A DNA stretch of 64,000 bases from Thiomicrorhabdus sp. zzn3 (GTDB lineage Bacteria; Pseudomonadota; Gammaproteobacteria; Thiomicrospirales; Thiomicrospiraceae): assembly GCF_029767755.1 (NCBI RefSeq), contig NZ_JARUQS010000001.1, forward strand, positions 1,302,001-1,366,000, given 5' to 3'. The notes under the pieces were generated by a model. It searched no databases, was not told the origin of the DNA, and saw nothing but the letters and a program-made list of their open reading frames with translations. Below, piece after piece: positions 28,615-39,437 of this stretch. Position numbers and translations under genes: made by a program. Every line of letters starts with the position of its first letter. Position 1 is the first letter of the stretch.

Positions 28615-31392
28615 ATGAAAAGAATGCTTATAAATGCGACTCAGCCAGAAGAGCTGCGCATTGCCCTTGTCGATGGACAAACCCTTTATGATCTAGACGT
28701 TGAAACGCCACACCAGCAAAAGAAAAAAGCCAATATCTACAAAGGCCGGATCACCCGCATTGAACCCAGCTTAGAAGCTGCGTTTGTTGATTACGGTGCC
28801 GAGCGCCACGGTTTCCTCCCCTTCAAAGAAGTGGCTGAAGAGTATTATCCGGACAGCAAACCGGAATCGGGACGCCTGTCGATTAAAGATGTGCTCACCG
28901 AAGGTCAGGAAATCATTGTTCAGGTTCAAAAAGAAGAACGCGGCAATAAAGGAGCGGCACTGACCACTCAAATCACCCTGGCCGGTCCTTACATCGTCAT
29001 GATGCCAAACAACCCTAAAGCGGGCGGAATTTCGCGTCGCATTGAAGGGGAAGACCGCTCTGAAATTCGTGACGCTCTGCGTGACATCGACATTCCAGAA
29101 GGCATGGGACTGATCATCCGCACCGCCGGCGTTGGTAAAAGCCCGGAAGAGCTACAATGGGGCGTCAACTACCTGATCCAACTTTGGGACGCGATCAAAA
29201 AAGCCGCAGATTCTAAACCCGCGCCATTCTTGATCCACCAGGAATCGGACATGGTGATTCTCGCGATTCGTGACTATTTGCGTCAGGATATCGGTGAAAT
29301 CATCATCGACGACATGGACACCTTTCATAAGGCGCGTGACTTCATTCAGCACGTGATGCCACAACAGGTCTACAAGGTCAAACCTTACCAGGATAAAATC
29401 CCACTTTTCACACGCTTCCAGATCGAATCGCAAATCGAATCGGCCTATCAGCGTGAAGTGACTCTGCCGTCCGGCGGTGCGATCGTCATCGACATCACCG
29501 AAGCCTTGACCGCGATCGATATCAACTCGAGCCGTTCAACCAAAGGCGGTGACATTGAGGAAACCGCTTATCACACCAATATGGAAGCGGCTTGCGAAAT
29601 CGCACGCCAACTGCGCTTGCGTGATATTGGCGGCCTAGTGGTTATCGACTTTATTGACATGCACTCCAACCGCCATCAGCGTGAGGTGGAAAACAAAATC
29701 AAAGAAGCGGTTAAATCGGATCGCGCCCGTGTGCAAATCGGCAAAATCTCGCGCTTTGGGTTATTGGAGATGTCTCGCCAGCGTCTGCGCCCTTCTATCG
29801 AAGAGTCCACCCAGATTGTCTGCCCACGCTGCCATGGGGTTGGTGTGATTCGTGGCGTAGAATCGCTTGGTTTATCGATCCTGCGTCTGCTTGAAGAAGA
29901 GTCAATGAAGGAAAACACCCGTCGCGTTACCGTCCAACTGCCGGTAGACGTCGCCACCTTCTTGCTTAATGAAAAGCGCAACCAGATCACCAAGATCGAA
30001 GATCGCCATCACCTGCACATTCTGATTGTTCCAAACGAACACCTGGAAACGCCGCAGTACATCATGGAACGTACCCGCAATGGCGACGAAACGTCGAATG
30101 GCGCCAGCTATGAAATCAAGGAAATGATTCTTCCAGAAGACCACCTGGTGACCGAAGTGCCTAAAGCGCTCAATACCGAAGAGCCGGCGGTTAAAAACAT
30201 TCAGCCGAGCGCTCCGCCGCCAGCGCCAACTGAGCCGAAAAAGCCAGGCCTGCTAAGCCGCATCTGGAAAGCCTTGTTCACGCCTGCCGAAGAACAAGAG
30301 GAAGCCCCACGTAAAGGCCGTGAAAAACAGGAGCGTAAGCGCCCAAGCAATCGCAAAGGCGGACGTCAAGGAGATCGTCGCCAAAACCGCCGCCGTCCGG
30401 AAGATCAGGATAAAACCGGTGGAGAGCGTCGCACCCAAGACAAACGTAAAGAGCGCGAAGAAGGCGACACTGAAGACAAGAGCAAACCTGCTCAATCACG
30501 CCGTTCACGCGATCGCCGTCGCCGTAAAAGCCGTGACAACAAACCGAATGAAAACCTAGAAGCACAAACAGTTCAAACGCCTCAAGAAGGTGAAACATCT
30601 AAACAGGAAGAGATCAAAGCCGCACCGGAGGCCGAAACCGGGGTTGAAACGGAAGTACGCAAGACGGATGAAGAAAAATCCGAGCGTCGAGGCGGCCAAC
30701 GTCGCCGTAGCCGTTACAACAGCCGCAGCTACAACCGTCGTCGTCGCGCTCCGGCAGGTGCTGAAAGCATGTCTATCGAGTCGCCAGCACCGGGTAGCGA
30801 AGCCGCTCAAACAGCCGCTGAGCAAAGTGAACAGCCCCCCTCAGAATCACCGGCACCGGCACCGGCTCAGACTGAGGTGCCTGTAGAGGAGGCAACAGCC
30901 TCTTCAGCGGCTGCCGATAAAGCGGCTGAAACTCAAATGCCTCAGACAGCGTCAGAGAACCTTGAGACAAACGCGACTCACGAAGCAGAGGTCAAAACAG
31001 ACTCTAAATCGGAAATGCCGATGGAATCTAACGAAGCGCCTGAGGGAGAACAAGAACCCTCAAAGGAACGCAAACCGCGTAGACCAAGAGCACCAAGGAA
31101 GGCTAAGCCAGAAAACACCCAATCTTCTGAACCGCTTGAAACATCCGAAGTGGCGGATAAGGGCTCAAGTGATGCCCCGGCTGAACAGACTGCACAAACC
31201 GCCTCTGCCAGTGATGACGCGGCACCGGCGGCCAGTAAAGTCGTTCAGGATAACGCAGCATCAACTGATTCTCCTGAAGTCTCGGGGGCTACAACAGAGA
31301 GTGAAACCAAAAATCAGGAAGCCTCAGATTCTGAAGCCACTGAAACCCTGGCAAACGCTGAAACAGACTCTTCAGAGAAAAAGGCTATTTGA
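28615..31392 (+). CDS. rne: Ribonuclease E
   Basis: About 925 residues from the ATG at 28615 ([20 protein letters not shown]), which matches the canonical RNase E start. Catalytic half: S1 domain ([25 protein letters not shown]), 5'-sensor and DNase I-like part with AIDINSSRS, and the Zn-link CPRCHG near residue 405. The C-terminal half after about residue 530 is low-complexity, first Arg-rich (RNA-binding, [10 protein letters not shown]) and then Glu/Ala/Ser-rich, as expected for a degradosome scaffold. It is the main endonuclease for mRNA decay and rRNA/tRNA processing at the inner membrane. Ends at a strong terminator. Confidence 0.97.
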   Translation: MKRMLINATQPEELRIALVDGQTLYDLDVETPHQQKKKANIYKGRITRIEPSLEAAFVDYGAERHGFLPFKEVAEEYYPDSKPESGRLSIKDVLTEGQEIIVQVQKEERGNKGAALTTQITLAGPYIVMMPNNPKAGGISRRIEGEDRSEIRDALRDIDIPEGMGLIIRTAGVGKSPEELQWGVNYLIQLWDAIKKAADSKPAPFLIHQESDMVILAIRDYLRQDIGEIIIDDMDTFHKARDFIQHVMPQQVYKVKPYQDKIPLFTRFQIESQIESAYQREVTLPSGGAIVIDITEALTAIDINSSRSTKGGDIEETAYHTNMEAACEIARQLRLRDIGGLVVIDFIDMHSNRHQREVENKIKEAVKSDRARVQIGKISRFGLLEMSRQRLRPSIEESTQIVCPRCHGVGVIRGVESLGLSILRLLEEESMKENTRRVTVQLPVDVATFLLNEKRNQITKIEDRHHLHILIVPNEHLETPQYIMERTRNGDETSNGASYEIKEMILPEDHLVTEVPKALNTEEPAVKNIQPSAPPPAPTEPKKPGLLSRIWKALFTPAEEQEEAPRKGREKQERKRPSNRKGGRQGDRRQNRRRPEDQDKTGGERRTQDKRKEREEGDTEDKSKPAQSRRSRDRRRRKSRDNKPNENLEAQTVQTPQEGETSKQEEIKAAPEAETGVETEVRKTDEEKSERRGGQRRRSRYNSRSYNRRRRAPAGAESMSIESPAPGSEAAQTAAEQSEQPPSESPAPAPAQTEVPVEEATASSAAADKAAETQMPQTASENLETNATHEAEVKTDSKSEMPMESNEAPEGEQEPSKERKPRRPRAPRKAKPENTQSSEPLETSEVADKGSSDAPAEQTAQTASASDDAAPAASKVVQDNAASTDSPEVSGATTESETKNQEASDSEATETLANAETDSSEKKAI

Positions 31393-31458
31393 TTCAAATA
31401 CAGATTAGGCTTGTTGGATAAGGTAACAACCTTATCCTGAGTTGATCTAATCAACACA

Positions 31459-31499
31459 AAAAAGGCGCTTAAAAATTCACTTTCTTAAGCGCCTTTTTT
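31459..31499. terminator. Convergent terminator after rne
   Basis: A 12-bp stem AAAGGCGCTTAA / TTAAGCGCCTTT with a T-run, between convergent rne and the phosphatase gene; it can act both ways. Confidence 0.9.
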
Positions 31500-31525
31500 C
31501 ATTTTAGCCGTTGAAAACACCAATC

Positions 31526-32011
31526 TTAAGCGAGATGTTTCTGACGAATCTCTTCCAGCAAGCCTCTAGATGCATCGGTGACCATATCAAACACCCGATC
31601 AAAGCCTTCTGGCCCCCCGTAATAAGGATCCGGAACCTCTCGCTCTTCCCAGTTTTCAGCAAAATCCAAAAACATGGAAATCTTGTCGTAATGCTCGGGC
31701 AGCGCCATCTCTTTTAAAATCGAATAATTGGCATCGTCCATCGCCAGCACATAGTCATACTGAATAAAATCGCCGAAATCGACTTTGCGGGCACGCAAAT
31801 CTTTCATTTCAATACCACGCCCACGTGCCACTTTCACCGAGCGCTCGTCTGGCGGATTGCCGACATGGTAAGCATGAGTCCCCGCTGAATCGATTTCAAC
31901 CTGCTTATGCAACCCTTCTTCTCTGACCAATTGACGAAAAACCGCATGTGCAGTCGGAGATCGGCAAATATTGCCCATACAAACAAAGAGAACACTTACT
32001 TTTTTAGACAT
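31526..32011 (-). CDS. Low-molecular-weight protein-tyrosine phosphatase
   Basis: About 161 residues from the ATG at 32011 (MSKKVSVLFVCMGNICRSPT). The active-site CX5R loop is CMGNICRS and the general-acid Asp is in VPDPYYGG near residue 128. Cytoplasmic; substrates could be phosphotyrosine kinases of polysaccharide export or small phosphoesters. The longer frame to 32083 overlaps the divergent rluA start and is not needed. Confidence 0.93.
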   Translation of the reverse strand: MSKKVSVLFVCMGNICRSPTAHAVFRQLVREEGLHKQVEIDSAGTHAYHVGNPPDERSVKVARGRGIEMKDLRARKVDFGDFIQYDYVLAMDDANYSILKEMALPEHYDKISMFLDFAENWEEREVPDPYYGGPEGFDRVFDMVTDASRGLLEEIRQKHLA

Positions 32012-32066
32012 ATTCTTTTTCACCTTGGATAAAATACGCCCATAGTTTACAGGCCTGATTCGAAAA

Positions 32067-32774
32067 ATGCACTCCGCCCCCATGCAAATGAAATCCTTTC
32101 AATTCAGTAAAAACTGGATTCTTTATCACGATGCCGACATTATCGTCGTCAACAAGCCATCCGGCCTGCTCTCGGTACCGGGACGCGGTCCGGACAAACA
32201 GGCCTGCTTGCTTTCGCACGTACAAACCGCCTATGCAGATGCTTTGATCGTCCACCGCCTTGACATGGATACCAGCGGCTTAATGGTATTGGCGCGCTCT
32301 GCCGAAGCACACCGTCATTTAAGTCGCCAATTCCAAGAGCGGCAAACCGATAAAACCTATCTCGCCCTATGTGCCGGCCGCCCTTCCGAAGAAGCCGGTT
32401 CGATCAGCCTGCCGATGCGCTGCGATTGGGAGCGGCGCCCACGGCAAATGATCGATTTTGTCCACGGCAAATACGCCGAAACCCACTGGCAGCGCCTGAC
32501 GCAATATGATGGTTTTTTCAAAGTCCTGCTGACGCCGATTACCGGCCGTTCCCACCAACTCAGATTGCATATGAAAATGCTGGGACACCCGATTTTAGGA
32601 GACAATCTCTATGCCGACTTGCAGAGTCTGCAACGCATGCCACGCTTAATGCTGCATGCTTATAGTTTAAGTTTCACCCACCCTACGACAGACGAGCCGA
32701 TGCGCTTTGTCTGTGAACACGAATTCGATTCGTTTATGGAAAACGAGACGGAACACCAACAGTCAAACAAATAG
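32067..32774 (+). CDS. rluA: RluA-family rRNA/tRNA pseudouridine synthase
   Basis: A 235-residue stand-alone catalytic domain without an S4 domain. The catalytic Asp lies in VHRLDMDTSGLMVLA, with KTYLALCAGRP and TGRSHQLRLHMKMLGHPILGD. Length and the CDWERRPRQM segment are RluA-like (E. coli RluA makes pseudouridine at 23S 746 and tRNA 32). Possible starts are ATGs at 32067, 32082 and 32088; none has a clear ribosome site. The -35/-10 area overlaps the divergent phosphatase leader and includes a CAGGCCTG copy. Confidence 0.88.
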   Translation: MHSAPMQMKSFQFSKNWILYHDADIIVVNKPSGLLSVPGRGPDKQACLLSHVQTAYADALIVHRLDMDTSGLMVLARSAEAHRHLSRQFQERQTDKTYLALCAGRPSEEAGSISLPMRCDWERRPRQMIDFVHGKYAETHWQRLTQYDGFFKVLLTPITGRSHQLRLHMKMLGHPILGDNLYADLQSLQRMPRLMLHAYSLSFTHPTTDEPMRFVCEHEFDSFMENETEHQQSNK

Positions 32775-32858
32775 CATGGCATAGTTAATGCTTTTACGGC
32801 AATTAAGCCTAAACTCGGTTATCGATTAACGCACAGATTGCTATAAGGACGAGAGAGC

Positions 32859-34097
32859 ATGTCAAATATCGACTTGGAACAAGACGACAAAGCCACAATG
32901 GAAATGCTTGCCATGATGGGAGAAGGTTCTGCTACGGAATCGGAAGCCTCTAGCGAGGCCATGGAAGTGGACGAACTGCTCAATGCCATTGACGATGCAG
33001 AAGCCACAGAGAGTGAAACCTCGGTCGAGCTGGACGACGCCTTTCCTAGCGACATCGCCGAAGAGGCAGCAACCGCGGCTGACAACCACGATGAACTCAA
33101 CCCTATCGCAGAGGATGACATTGAAGCCCTGCTCAATCAAACCGAAGAAGCTGAAACCGTGGCGGAAGTCAGTGAGGGTGACACGAATGACGCCATGATG
33201 GCTGAAAGCGCTGGTATGCCGGAAGAAATGATTGATGATACCGATTCACTCTTGGCGGAAATCGAACACGTTGGCCACAGTGATACCGACGATAACCGCG
33301 AAGTGTTAGTAGCTGATACCTCTGTTTCGGAAGAACTCCCTGACACCATGCTGGCTGCGGAGGCTGGGGATGAATCCTCGTTGGAAATGGCAACCGAAAA
33401 CTTTGAAGAAGCAGCCCTACCGGAACTTGACGATATCGATACGCTTAGCGCCGATTTGGATGATGAAACAGTCGAAGCCAGCGAAACCGAACTGGCAATG
33501 GGAGACATGACCGAGTCAACGCATGAGGACACAACGGATGCCGAGGTTCCAGCTCACTTTCCTGAAGAAGAGAGTGAGGTTGCAATGACAGAAGAGAGTC
33601 TGCTACCTGACGTGGCAACGGATAAGGTTGAAGCAGCCTTGGCAGAAGAGTCTGATTTAGAAAATGAACAGGCCTCTTTCGAATCTTCTCAAGACACTGA
33701 CACAGCAGATGACAGCCGCATTGTTGAACAAGCCGCACAATCGATTGAAAGCATGGAAGATGCTCTGGAGATTGACCAGGAAATTCAATCGATTGCCGAG
33801 GAAGTCAAACAAACCGCTCAGGAAGCCACCCTATTGGCCATCGCCACGACGCAAAAAGCACATGCTTCAGCGGAAAAAACGCAAAAAGCCATCGAAGCGA
33901 CATTTGCTGCTGCGGAACGCGCCTTTCAAGCGGCAAAAAACGCCGGCTACTCCCTTGAAATGGAAGGCGTGGAAACACCGCTCTCTGCTGACGAGATCGA
34001 CGCCCAGCTTGAGCAGATCAGAGAAAAAAATGAGCAGCTGAGAACAGTTAACTTAAGCCTAAGAAACCAAATTGCTGAATTCAAATCTGGCTCATAA
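32859..34097 (+). CDS. Acidic repeat protein with C-terminal coiled coil, function unknown
   Basis: A 412-residue protein I do not recognise. Residues 1-300 are extremely acidic and low in complexity. Within them a short motif recurs: VDELLNAIDDAE (37-48), DDIEALLNQTEEAE (86-99), DDTDSLLAEIEHV (126-138) and a weaker DDIDTLSADLDD. Residues 300-375 are Ala-rich amphipathic helix (QEATLLAIATTQKAHASAEK) and the end is a heptad coiled coil (IDAQLEQIREKNEQLRTV). No signal peptide or membrane segment. The DxIxxLL pattern resembles the N-terminal peptide of FliM that binds CheY, only as a loose likeness. Start supported by GAGAG ahead of the ATG. The next gene shares its coiled-coil style. Confidence 0.7.
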   Translation: MSNIDLEQDDKATMEMLAMMGEGSATESEASSEAMEVDELLNAIDDAEATESETSVELDDAFPSDIAEEAATAADNHDELNPIAEDDIEALLNQTEEAETVAEVSEGDTNDAMMAESAGMPEEMIDDTDSLLAEIEHVGHSDTDDNREVLVADTSVSEELPDTMLAAEAGDESSLEMATENFEEAALPELDDIDTLSADLDDETVEASETELAMGDMTESTHEDTTDAEVPAHFPEEESEVAMTEESLLPDVATDKVEAALAEESDLENEQASFESSQDTDTADDSRIVEQAAQSIESMEDALEIDQEIQSIAEEVKQTAQEATLLAIATTQKAHASAEKTQKAIEATFAAAERAFQAAKNAGYSLEMEGVETPLSADEIDAQLEQIREKNEQLRTVNLSLRNQIAEFKSGS

Positions 34098-34134
34098 GAC
34101 GATCCAAAAACGATTCTAAATGGACTGAACCACT

Positions 34135-35370
34135 ATGACTGACCCATCCATGACTGACGATCTACTGGATGAACTTGAACAACTGGAAGCCTCTTCAGAA
34201 GCGCTAGATGAGCAAGTCAACCAAAACCAGAAAAAGCAGGAAGCGTTTCAGAAACTGGATTCCGCCAGTACCATTGATGCCGTTTCTCTTGCGCTGGAAA
34301 CCGCTAAAACCGCCCAAGAAGCCGCTAATCAAAGCCAAAAAGCGGCTGAAACCGCCCTGGAACATGCGCAACGTCAGAAAGAACAGATTATGGAACTTTC
34401 TGATGCCAACTTTGGTTGGCGTCAAAATGTAAAAAGCGCCAATAAAGAGCTGCAATCCAGCAAAAAAAGCGTCTCAATCATGCTCGGCTTGACGGTGGTT
34501 TTGAGTCTGGTATCCATGTCAGTGATGGGCTGGCTACTCTACAACGTGCAACAAAAAGAGTTGCATCTCAAAGGCGAGATTTTAGATGTCCTGCAAACCG
34601 AAAACACATTGCACCAAAAACAGATCACCCTCAAAGTTGACGAACTGGCCTCCTTCATGGAAATGCTCGCCGCAGACCTAAAAAACCGCCCTGCCGCGAT
34701 GCCAGGCACGACTGACAGCGAAACAGCTCAAACGACCTCTGCAGCAGATACAGCAGCCAAAACAATGGATGAAGCGGCATTGGTTAACCTGGCTTCCGAA
34801 GCCGATACAGGAAATAAGCCCGGCGAAGAACAGAACGCGTCCTCCCAGGAAGGCAGTGAACCAGATGTCGCTTCTAACAGCGAAACGGTTCACCAAACGA
34901 TGGTTGCAGATGCCGCTTCACGCCCAGATGTCATGAGCGAAGCACAATACGCTGAACTTAAATCGCTCCTTGAACAGCTGTTGCGCGAACAGCAGAACGT
35001 GCAAATCCAAGCGCCTCCAAGTAAATCGCCGGTAATGGACACTAAAGAGGCCGCTGAGCTGAAGAAACAGCTGACAGATATTGGCTGGCTGGTACGCAAA
35101 CAATCCGGCACGCTGGAAAAAATCAAACAGCAGCTTTCTCAGGCTAGTGGTACGGGGTCAAAAGAATCGGCAACCCAACTAGAGAAAAGCCTGAAAAAAG
35201 CCGAGCAAAACTACGAGGCCATTCAAAAAACGCTGAATGAACTCAAAGCACAGCTTGGCACACTGAAAAGCCAACAAAACATGCTGCAGGAACAAGTCAA
35301 CAACCTGCAACAAGAGACTGAAAAACTCTCTGCCAAACCCAAACCTTACAGTTATCGGATACCTCAGTAG
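34135..35370 (+). CDS. Single-pass membrane coiled-coil protein, function unknown
   Basis: A 411-residue protein with a cytoplasmic N-terminal part (1-112) that is Ala/Gln/Glu-rich coiled coil (LALETAKTAQEAANQSQKAA), one membrane segment near 113-137 (SIMLGLTVVLSLVSMSVMGW), and a long periplasmic part. The latter has a Ser/Thr/Ala-rich linker (185-270) and a coiled coil to the end (LKKAEQNYEAIQKTLNEL). No enzyme motif. The N-terminal DLLDELEQLEASSEALDE recalls the acidic motifs of the preceding gene, 37 bp upstream, so the two are probably co-transcribed and may interact through their coiled coils. The chemoreceptor gene next door is convergent. Confidence 0.72.
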   Translation: MTDPSMTDDLLDELEQLEASSEALDEQVNQNQKKQEAFQKLDSASTIDAVSLALETAKTAQEAANQSQKAAETALEHAQRQKEQIMELSDANFGWRQNVKSANKELQSSKKSVSIMLGLTVVLSLVSMSVMGWLLYNVQQKELHLKGEILDVLQTENTLHQKQITLKVDELASFMEMLAADLKNRPAAMPGTTDSETAQTTSAADTAAKTMDEAALVNLASEADTGNKPGEEQNASSQEGSEPDVASNSETVHQTMVADAASRPDVMSEAQYAELKSLLEQLLREQQNVQIQAPPSKSPVMDTKEAAELKKQLTDIGWLVRKQSGTLEKIKQQLSQASGTGSKESATQLEKSLKKAEQNYEAIQKTLNELKAQLGTLKSQQNMLQEQVNNLQQETEKLSAKPKPYSYRIPQ

Positions 35371-35428
35371 TCACGACCCGATGATCAACCGGTGACATCA
35401 ATGTCGGCAACGCTAGACTTGAGACATT

Positions 35429-35459
35429 GTCGTGACGTTGCATTTGTCAACGTCACGAC
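35429..35459. terminator. 12-bp stem hairpin between convergent genes
   Basis: Perfect arms gtcgtgacgttg and caacgtcacgac with a 7-nt loop. No T-run follows on either strand, so it is either an atypical terminator or an mRNA 3'-end stabilising hairpin for the two convergent transcripts. Confidence 0.5.
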
Positions 35460-35551
35460 TTGGTCTGATGCCATTCTTGATTACGCCTAGGGCATTCCTT
35501 CTAATTCAGACGGAATTTCCATAAGCGTGCATTAGAGGCTCAGATCGCTTT

Positions 35552-37930
35552 CTAAAACTCCGACCACTCCACCTCGGCAACAGCCGATTTTTTGTGCTCA
35601 CCGCCTGTAGGAACTTCAGTGCCGCTAACCGAAATGGCACTTGAGCTCTGAGTGTTCGCTTTATCTTCAATCTGCGGTACGCTCACTTGGCTGTGGCCCG
35701 GCAAGGAAGCACTCTGGTTTGGGCTTGGAACAGCGGTTTTAAAAAAGGCCATATCCTCAGACAGGATGACCGCTTGTTCACTTAAGTTTTCAGAAGCCGC
35801 AGTGGTTTCTTCAACCAGCGCTGCGTTTTGCTGTGTCGCCTGATCGATACTGGTGATGGCATCGTGAACCTGACTGATTCCCTGTGCCTGTTCATTTGAA
35901 GCCTTAGCGATTTCATTGATCATCGCAGCCACTTCATTAACCGATTGAGTAATCTCGCCTAAAACCTCTCCAGACTGAGAAGCGAGTTCGGTTCCTTGAT
36001 CAATCCTTGCAACACTCTCCTCAATCAATCGCTTGATATCCCTTGCCGCTTCAGCTGATTTCTGGGCCAGATTTCGCACCTCTCCGGCAACGACGGCGAA
36101 TCCACGGCCATGCTCTCCAGCTCTTGCCGCCTCAACGGCCGCATTAAGAGCCAGCAAATTCGTTTGAAAAGCAATGCCATCGATCAAGGTCACAATATCA
36201 GCAATCTTATGGGAAGAGTCTTGAATGGCCTCCATCGCTTCGATGGTTCGGGCCATAACCGACGAGCCATGCTCTGCTTCTTTCTGAACACTGAGAGCGA
36301 CTTCTGCTGCGCGATTGGAATTTTCAGTATTGTGCTGAATCGTGGAATTCATTTGATCCATGGTGGCGGATGTCTGTTCAAGGGCCGCAGCCTGCTGCTG
36401 CACACGATCACTCAAGTCGTGCGAACCTTGTGACACCTCTTTTGCCGCCTCACCTACAACTCTGGAGGCTTCGACGGCCACGGCAACAATACCATGCAAT
36501 TTTGAAATTGAGGTGTTAATCGCCGTTTTAAGGTCCCCCAAATCACCTTCATAATCACGCTCAATCAACCGGGTTAAATCGCCATTCGCCATGCCTGTTG
36601 TCACTGTTGTCACATCATTCATTGCCAACTGAATCGCATCTAACAACTCGTTAATTGAGGCACTCAACTCTTGAGCAACGCCTTCTACTTTGGACAGATC
36701 GATTCGATCTCCTAGATACCCTTTTTGCGCTAAGCTGACGGTTTTGTGGACGTTTTCAAGCAGCTGCACTTCCTGAGTTCGATCACGCCATTCCACAAGC
36801 GTTGCAGTTCGAACCCCCGTGCGATTTTTAATAGGCAGCATCGAAAGTTCAAAATGGTATCCCGCCACTTCAATATTCGCTGTATAGTTCTTGTCGAGAA
36901 CGTCGAGCATTTTTCGTTGGTGAGCGGGATTTTTATGAAAGATATCGATATTGGCACCGATGATGCTGTCTAAATCAAACGCGGGCAAGGCCTCTTTAAG
37001 TCTTTCCTCTCGAGATTTCAGGAAGTCTCTTATAGAGTCATTCAGGTATGAAATGTTATAGTTCTCGTCGGCCATCATGACATTGCTTTGCAACTTATCC
37101 AACGCCATTTTTAATTGTCGTGCCTGATCGAGCTGATAGGCAGACTCTTCTTTACCTTCAAGAAAAGCCAGGTTGGTTGCAATCACCGTATTAGTGATCC
37201 CACCGCTAAAACTTTCAGGATCATAGGGTTCAGAGTCTAACCACTGCCCACCTGCCAGCCGCCTCAAAGATTCAATTGCGGATTGTTGAGATTGAGTGAG
37301 GCGAACCCCATAAACAGTCGAGACGAGAACCAGCCCTACCAATAAAACGGTAAGCGCTTCAGCAGATACTGAATCAGGACTTATCATATTGATCACACCG
37401 GGCAAGCCGGCTAAAACGAAAGTCAATGCAAATAAGATCGCCGCGGGTGATAGACGAGCAAAAACATTGAATTTTCTCCAATTGACCCCTCTGTACAACT
37501 GGCCATGTTTTATTTTCAACTGACCCGACTGCAAAGCCTTATAAGCCTCAGAGGCCGCTTTTTTCTCAGCATCCGAAATCCTTGAGCGTACAGACATATA
37601 GCCGACAATCTTGCCATTTTCGTAAAGCGGTGTAGCCTGAGCTTTAACCCAATAAAAACCGCCATTTTTTCTACGGTTTTTAACAAATTGCGTCCAGGGA
37701 AAGCCGCTCTTAAGGTCTCGCCACATATCCTCAAATACGGCCGGGGGGACATCGGGATGGCGAATGAGATTGTGCGGCTGTCCTATTAATTCAGACCGTG
37801 TATAACCACTGGCCGCTTCAAAAGCATCGTTACACTCAATGATGGTGCCGGAGAGATCGGTTTTAGATACCAGAGTTTGCCCATCTAAAACTTGATATTC
37901 CTCGTCAATTACCGGGAGATTATTTCTCAT
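35552..37930 (-). CDS. PAS-domain methyl-accepting chemotaxis protein (Aer-like)
   Basis: A 792-residue chemoreceptor. Residues 1-125 form an Aer-type PAS domain ([17 protein letters not shown] block), usually FAD-binding and redox-sensing. Two membrane segments lie near 165-215, followed by a second PAS-like segment (about 270-385), a HAMP-like region and the conserved signalling tip [20 protein letters not shown] near residue 590-610. The tail is Ser/Thr-rich and ends in EWSEF, which fits the x-aromatic-x-x-aromatic pentapeptide that tethers CheR. The sensor has almost no periplasmic part, as in Aer, so the stimulus is probably intracellular (redox or energy state). Confidence 0.92.
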   Translation of the reverse strand: MRNNLPVIDEEYQVLDGQTLVSKTDLSGTIIECNDAFEAASGYTRSELIGQPHNLIRHPDVPPAVFEDMWRDLKSGFPWTQFVKNRRKNGGFYWVKAQATPLYENGKIVGYMSVRSRISDAEKKAASEAYKALQSGQLKIKHGQLYRGVNWRKFNVFARLSPAAILFALTFVLAGLPGVINMISPDSVSAEALTVLLVGLVLVSTVYGVRLTQSQQSAIESLRRLAGGQWLDSEPYDPESFSGGITNTVIATNLAFLEGKEESAYQLDQARQLKMALDKLQSNVMMADENYNISYLNDSIRDFLKSREERLKEALPAFDLDSIIGANIDIFHKNPAHQRKMLDVLDKNYTANIEVAGYHFELSMLPIKNRTGVRTATLVEWRDRTQEVQLLENVHKTVSLAQKGYLGDRIDLSKVEGVAQELSASINELLDAIQLAMNDVTTVTTGMANGDLTRLIERDYEGDLGDLKTAINTSISKLHGIVAVAVEASRVVGEAAKEVSQGSHDLSDRVQQQAAALEQTSATMDQMNSTIQHNTENSNRAAEVALSVQKEAEHGSSVMARTIEAMEAIQDSSHKIADIVTLIDGIAFQTNLLALNAAVEAARAGEHGRGFAVVAGEVRNLAQKSAEAARDIKRLIEESVARIDQGTELASQSGEVLGEITQSVNEVAAMINEIAKASNEQAQGISQVHDAITSIDQATQQNAALVEETTAASENLSEQAVILSEDMAFFKTAVPSPNQSASLPGHSQVSVPQIEDKANTQSSSAISVSGTEVPTGGEHKKSAVAEVEWSEF

Positions 37931-38534
37931 AAAACGTCTGAACCTCTGATTTTAGCTTGTATTACAAATACATCAACATAGCTATACAAAGATTATACAA
38001 TACCGGAAAATTTAAAAGGAATTTTTTATCCTTGTTAACACCATAAAGCCATCAATACAAATGGTATCCAGCTCCACATCAAAACAAACGTCATTAGACG
38101 GTAGAGAGCTCTATGATCTCATTCCCCCTCCAACCTTCAGCCGAAGAATGCATATTACTTGGTCACACGCGAATATCTACGCCATTAAGCGCATTCAAAA
38201 CGACTGTGAAAACAATAGTTGGCGATCAAATGCCACTCTCCCCACTATAAAAATGCAGAAGAAGTTACCCGGTAAAAGTTTTCGGGCAATCGCTGGATGA
38301 AGGTTAATCAAAACAGCCACAGAGATGAAATAAATTGAAAAGCCGGTTTGATAAAAACTTATACAAACTGAAACGACAAGAAAACTAGAGTGAAAGCGGA
38401 ATTAAAGCTCACATCGCAAACATCAACATAATGACCCGGTCTTGTAGTTGACTGAGCGAAACGGTGGCATCCTCTGATATTGAGCAGGCCTGTGCGGTTT
38501 TATCGCATCAAAACGGCGCTTTGCCGATACTGCA
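37931..38534. other. 600-bp intergenic region, no gene recognised
   Basis: Between the chemoreceptor and the DMT permease. An 79-codon open frame at 38061-38300 exists but has no ribosome site, no recognisable domain and composition unlike neighbours. The right end has a CAGGCCTG copy at 38485. The chemoreceptor promoter should lie at 37931-38050; no flagellar-type (sigma-28) consensus was seen. Confidence 0.4.
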
Positions 38535-39437
38535 TCAGGAACTTAATCCGCTCTTGGATGGCCGGGTGATCAGATAGCCCCCGAATAAAATCGGCACCAT
38601 ACCCATAACCTGGAAAAGCTCGGGCGTCTCATCCAAAACCGCATACGCCAGCCCCATCGTCATCAGAGGGGCAAAGGCAAACAGCGCATTGACCTTGGTG
38701 ATTGGCAGACGATAAATCGCCTCCACCCACAAAACTTTACCCACAAAAAACACCAAAAACCCGGTCAGCAGCAACCACAGCCACTGCGAACTCAAGCTCT
38801 CCCAAGAAGGTGATGCTTCAAACCACACCGCCAAACCCAAAATAAACGGCAAAGCGATTAACGAACGTGTCAGCAAAATGGTTTCACTGGACACCTGTGC
38901 ACGGGATTTTTTCTGATAAAAATTAGCAACCGGTGCAATCATCGCCGCCAGCAGAACCAACCCGTCTCCCAAACGCAAGGCAAACTCGCCGGGAAACAAC
39001 ACCAGCAGCGCCCCCAATGTCATCAACAAAGCCCCAAACGCATGCTGGAGATCCAAAGCCTCCTCTTTACGCCGCCCTAGAAACAGATAACTAAACAGAA
39101 TTTGCAAAAACAGGATAATCGCGACATTGGTCGCACAGGTGTACTGCAACCCCACAAACGTCAAAGCAAACAAACTGGTGATAAACAAGCTGGTCATAGC
39201 CAAATCGGACCAGGCCTGTCGATTTTTGATTTCATGAATTTTACCGCGCAATCCCCACCACACAGCCAGAAACAGTACAGCAATCAGCAAACTGTAAAAA
39301 TAGGCATGCAAGCCGCCCAGTGCGGCCACGGTAAAGGAGGCAAAAATCGGAAACCAAGCTTCAATCAATGTAAGGCTGAGCGCAAAAAACTCACCCTTAC
39401 GTTGCGACTCTGTTTGTGGCTTGAGTAACGGCGTCAT
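38535..39437 (-). CDS. DMT-superfamily (EamA) permease
   Basis: About 300 residues from the ATG at 39437 (MTPLLKPQTES), with ten predicted membrane segments arranged as two EamA repeats, typical of drug/metabolite transporters. The second repeat is seen as GDGLVLLAAMIAPVANFYQKK and the close FAFAPLMTMGLAYAVLDE. Substrate unknown. The frame extends to 39563, but that part overlaps the glycosyltransferase. With the chosen start the two genes still overlap by 41 bp, so they are co-transcribed. Confidence 0.85.
   Translation of the reverse strand: MTPLLKPQTESQRKGEFFALSLTLIEAWFPIFASFTVAALGGLHAYFYSLLIAVLFLAVWWGLRGKIHEIKNRQAWSDLAMTSLFITSLFALTFVGLQYTCATNVAIILFLQILFSYLFLGRRKEEALDLQHAFGALLMTLGALLVLFPGEFALRLGDGLVLLAAMIAPVANFYQKKSRAQVSSETILLTRSLIALPFILGLAVWFEASPSWESLSSQWLWLLLTGFLVFFVGKVLWVEAIYRLPITKVNALFAFAPLMTMGLAYAVLDETPELFQVMGMVPILFGGYLITRPSKSGLSS

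Noticed and set aside
38061-38300. 79-codon frame in the chemoreceptor-permease gap
   Set aside because: No ribosome site, domain or neighbour support.
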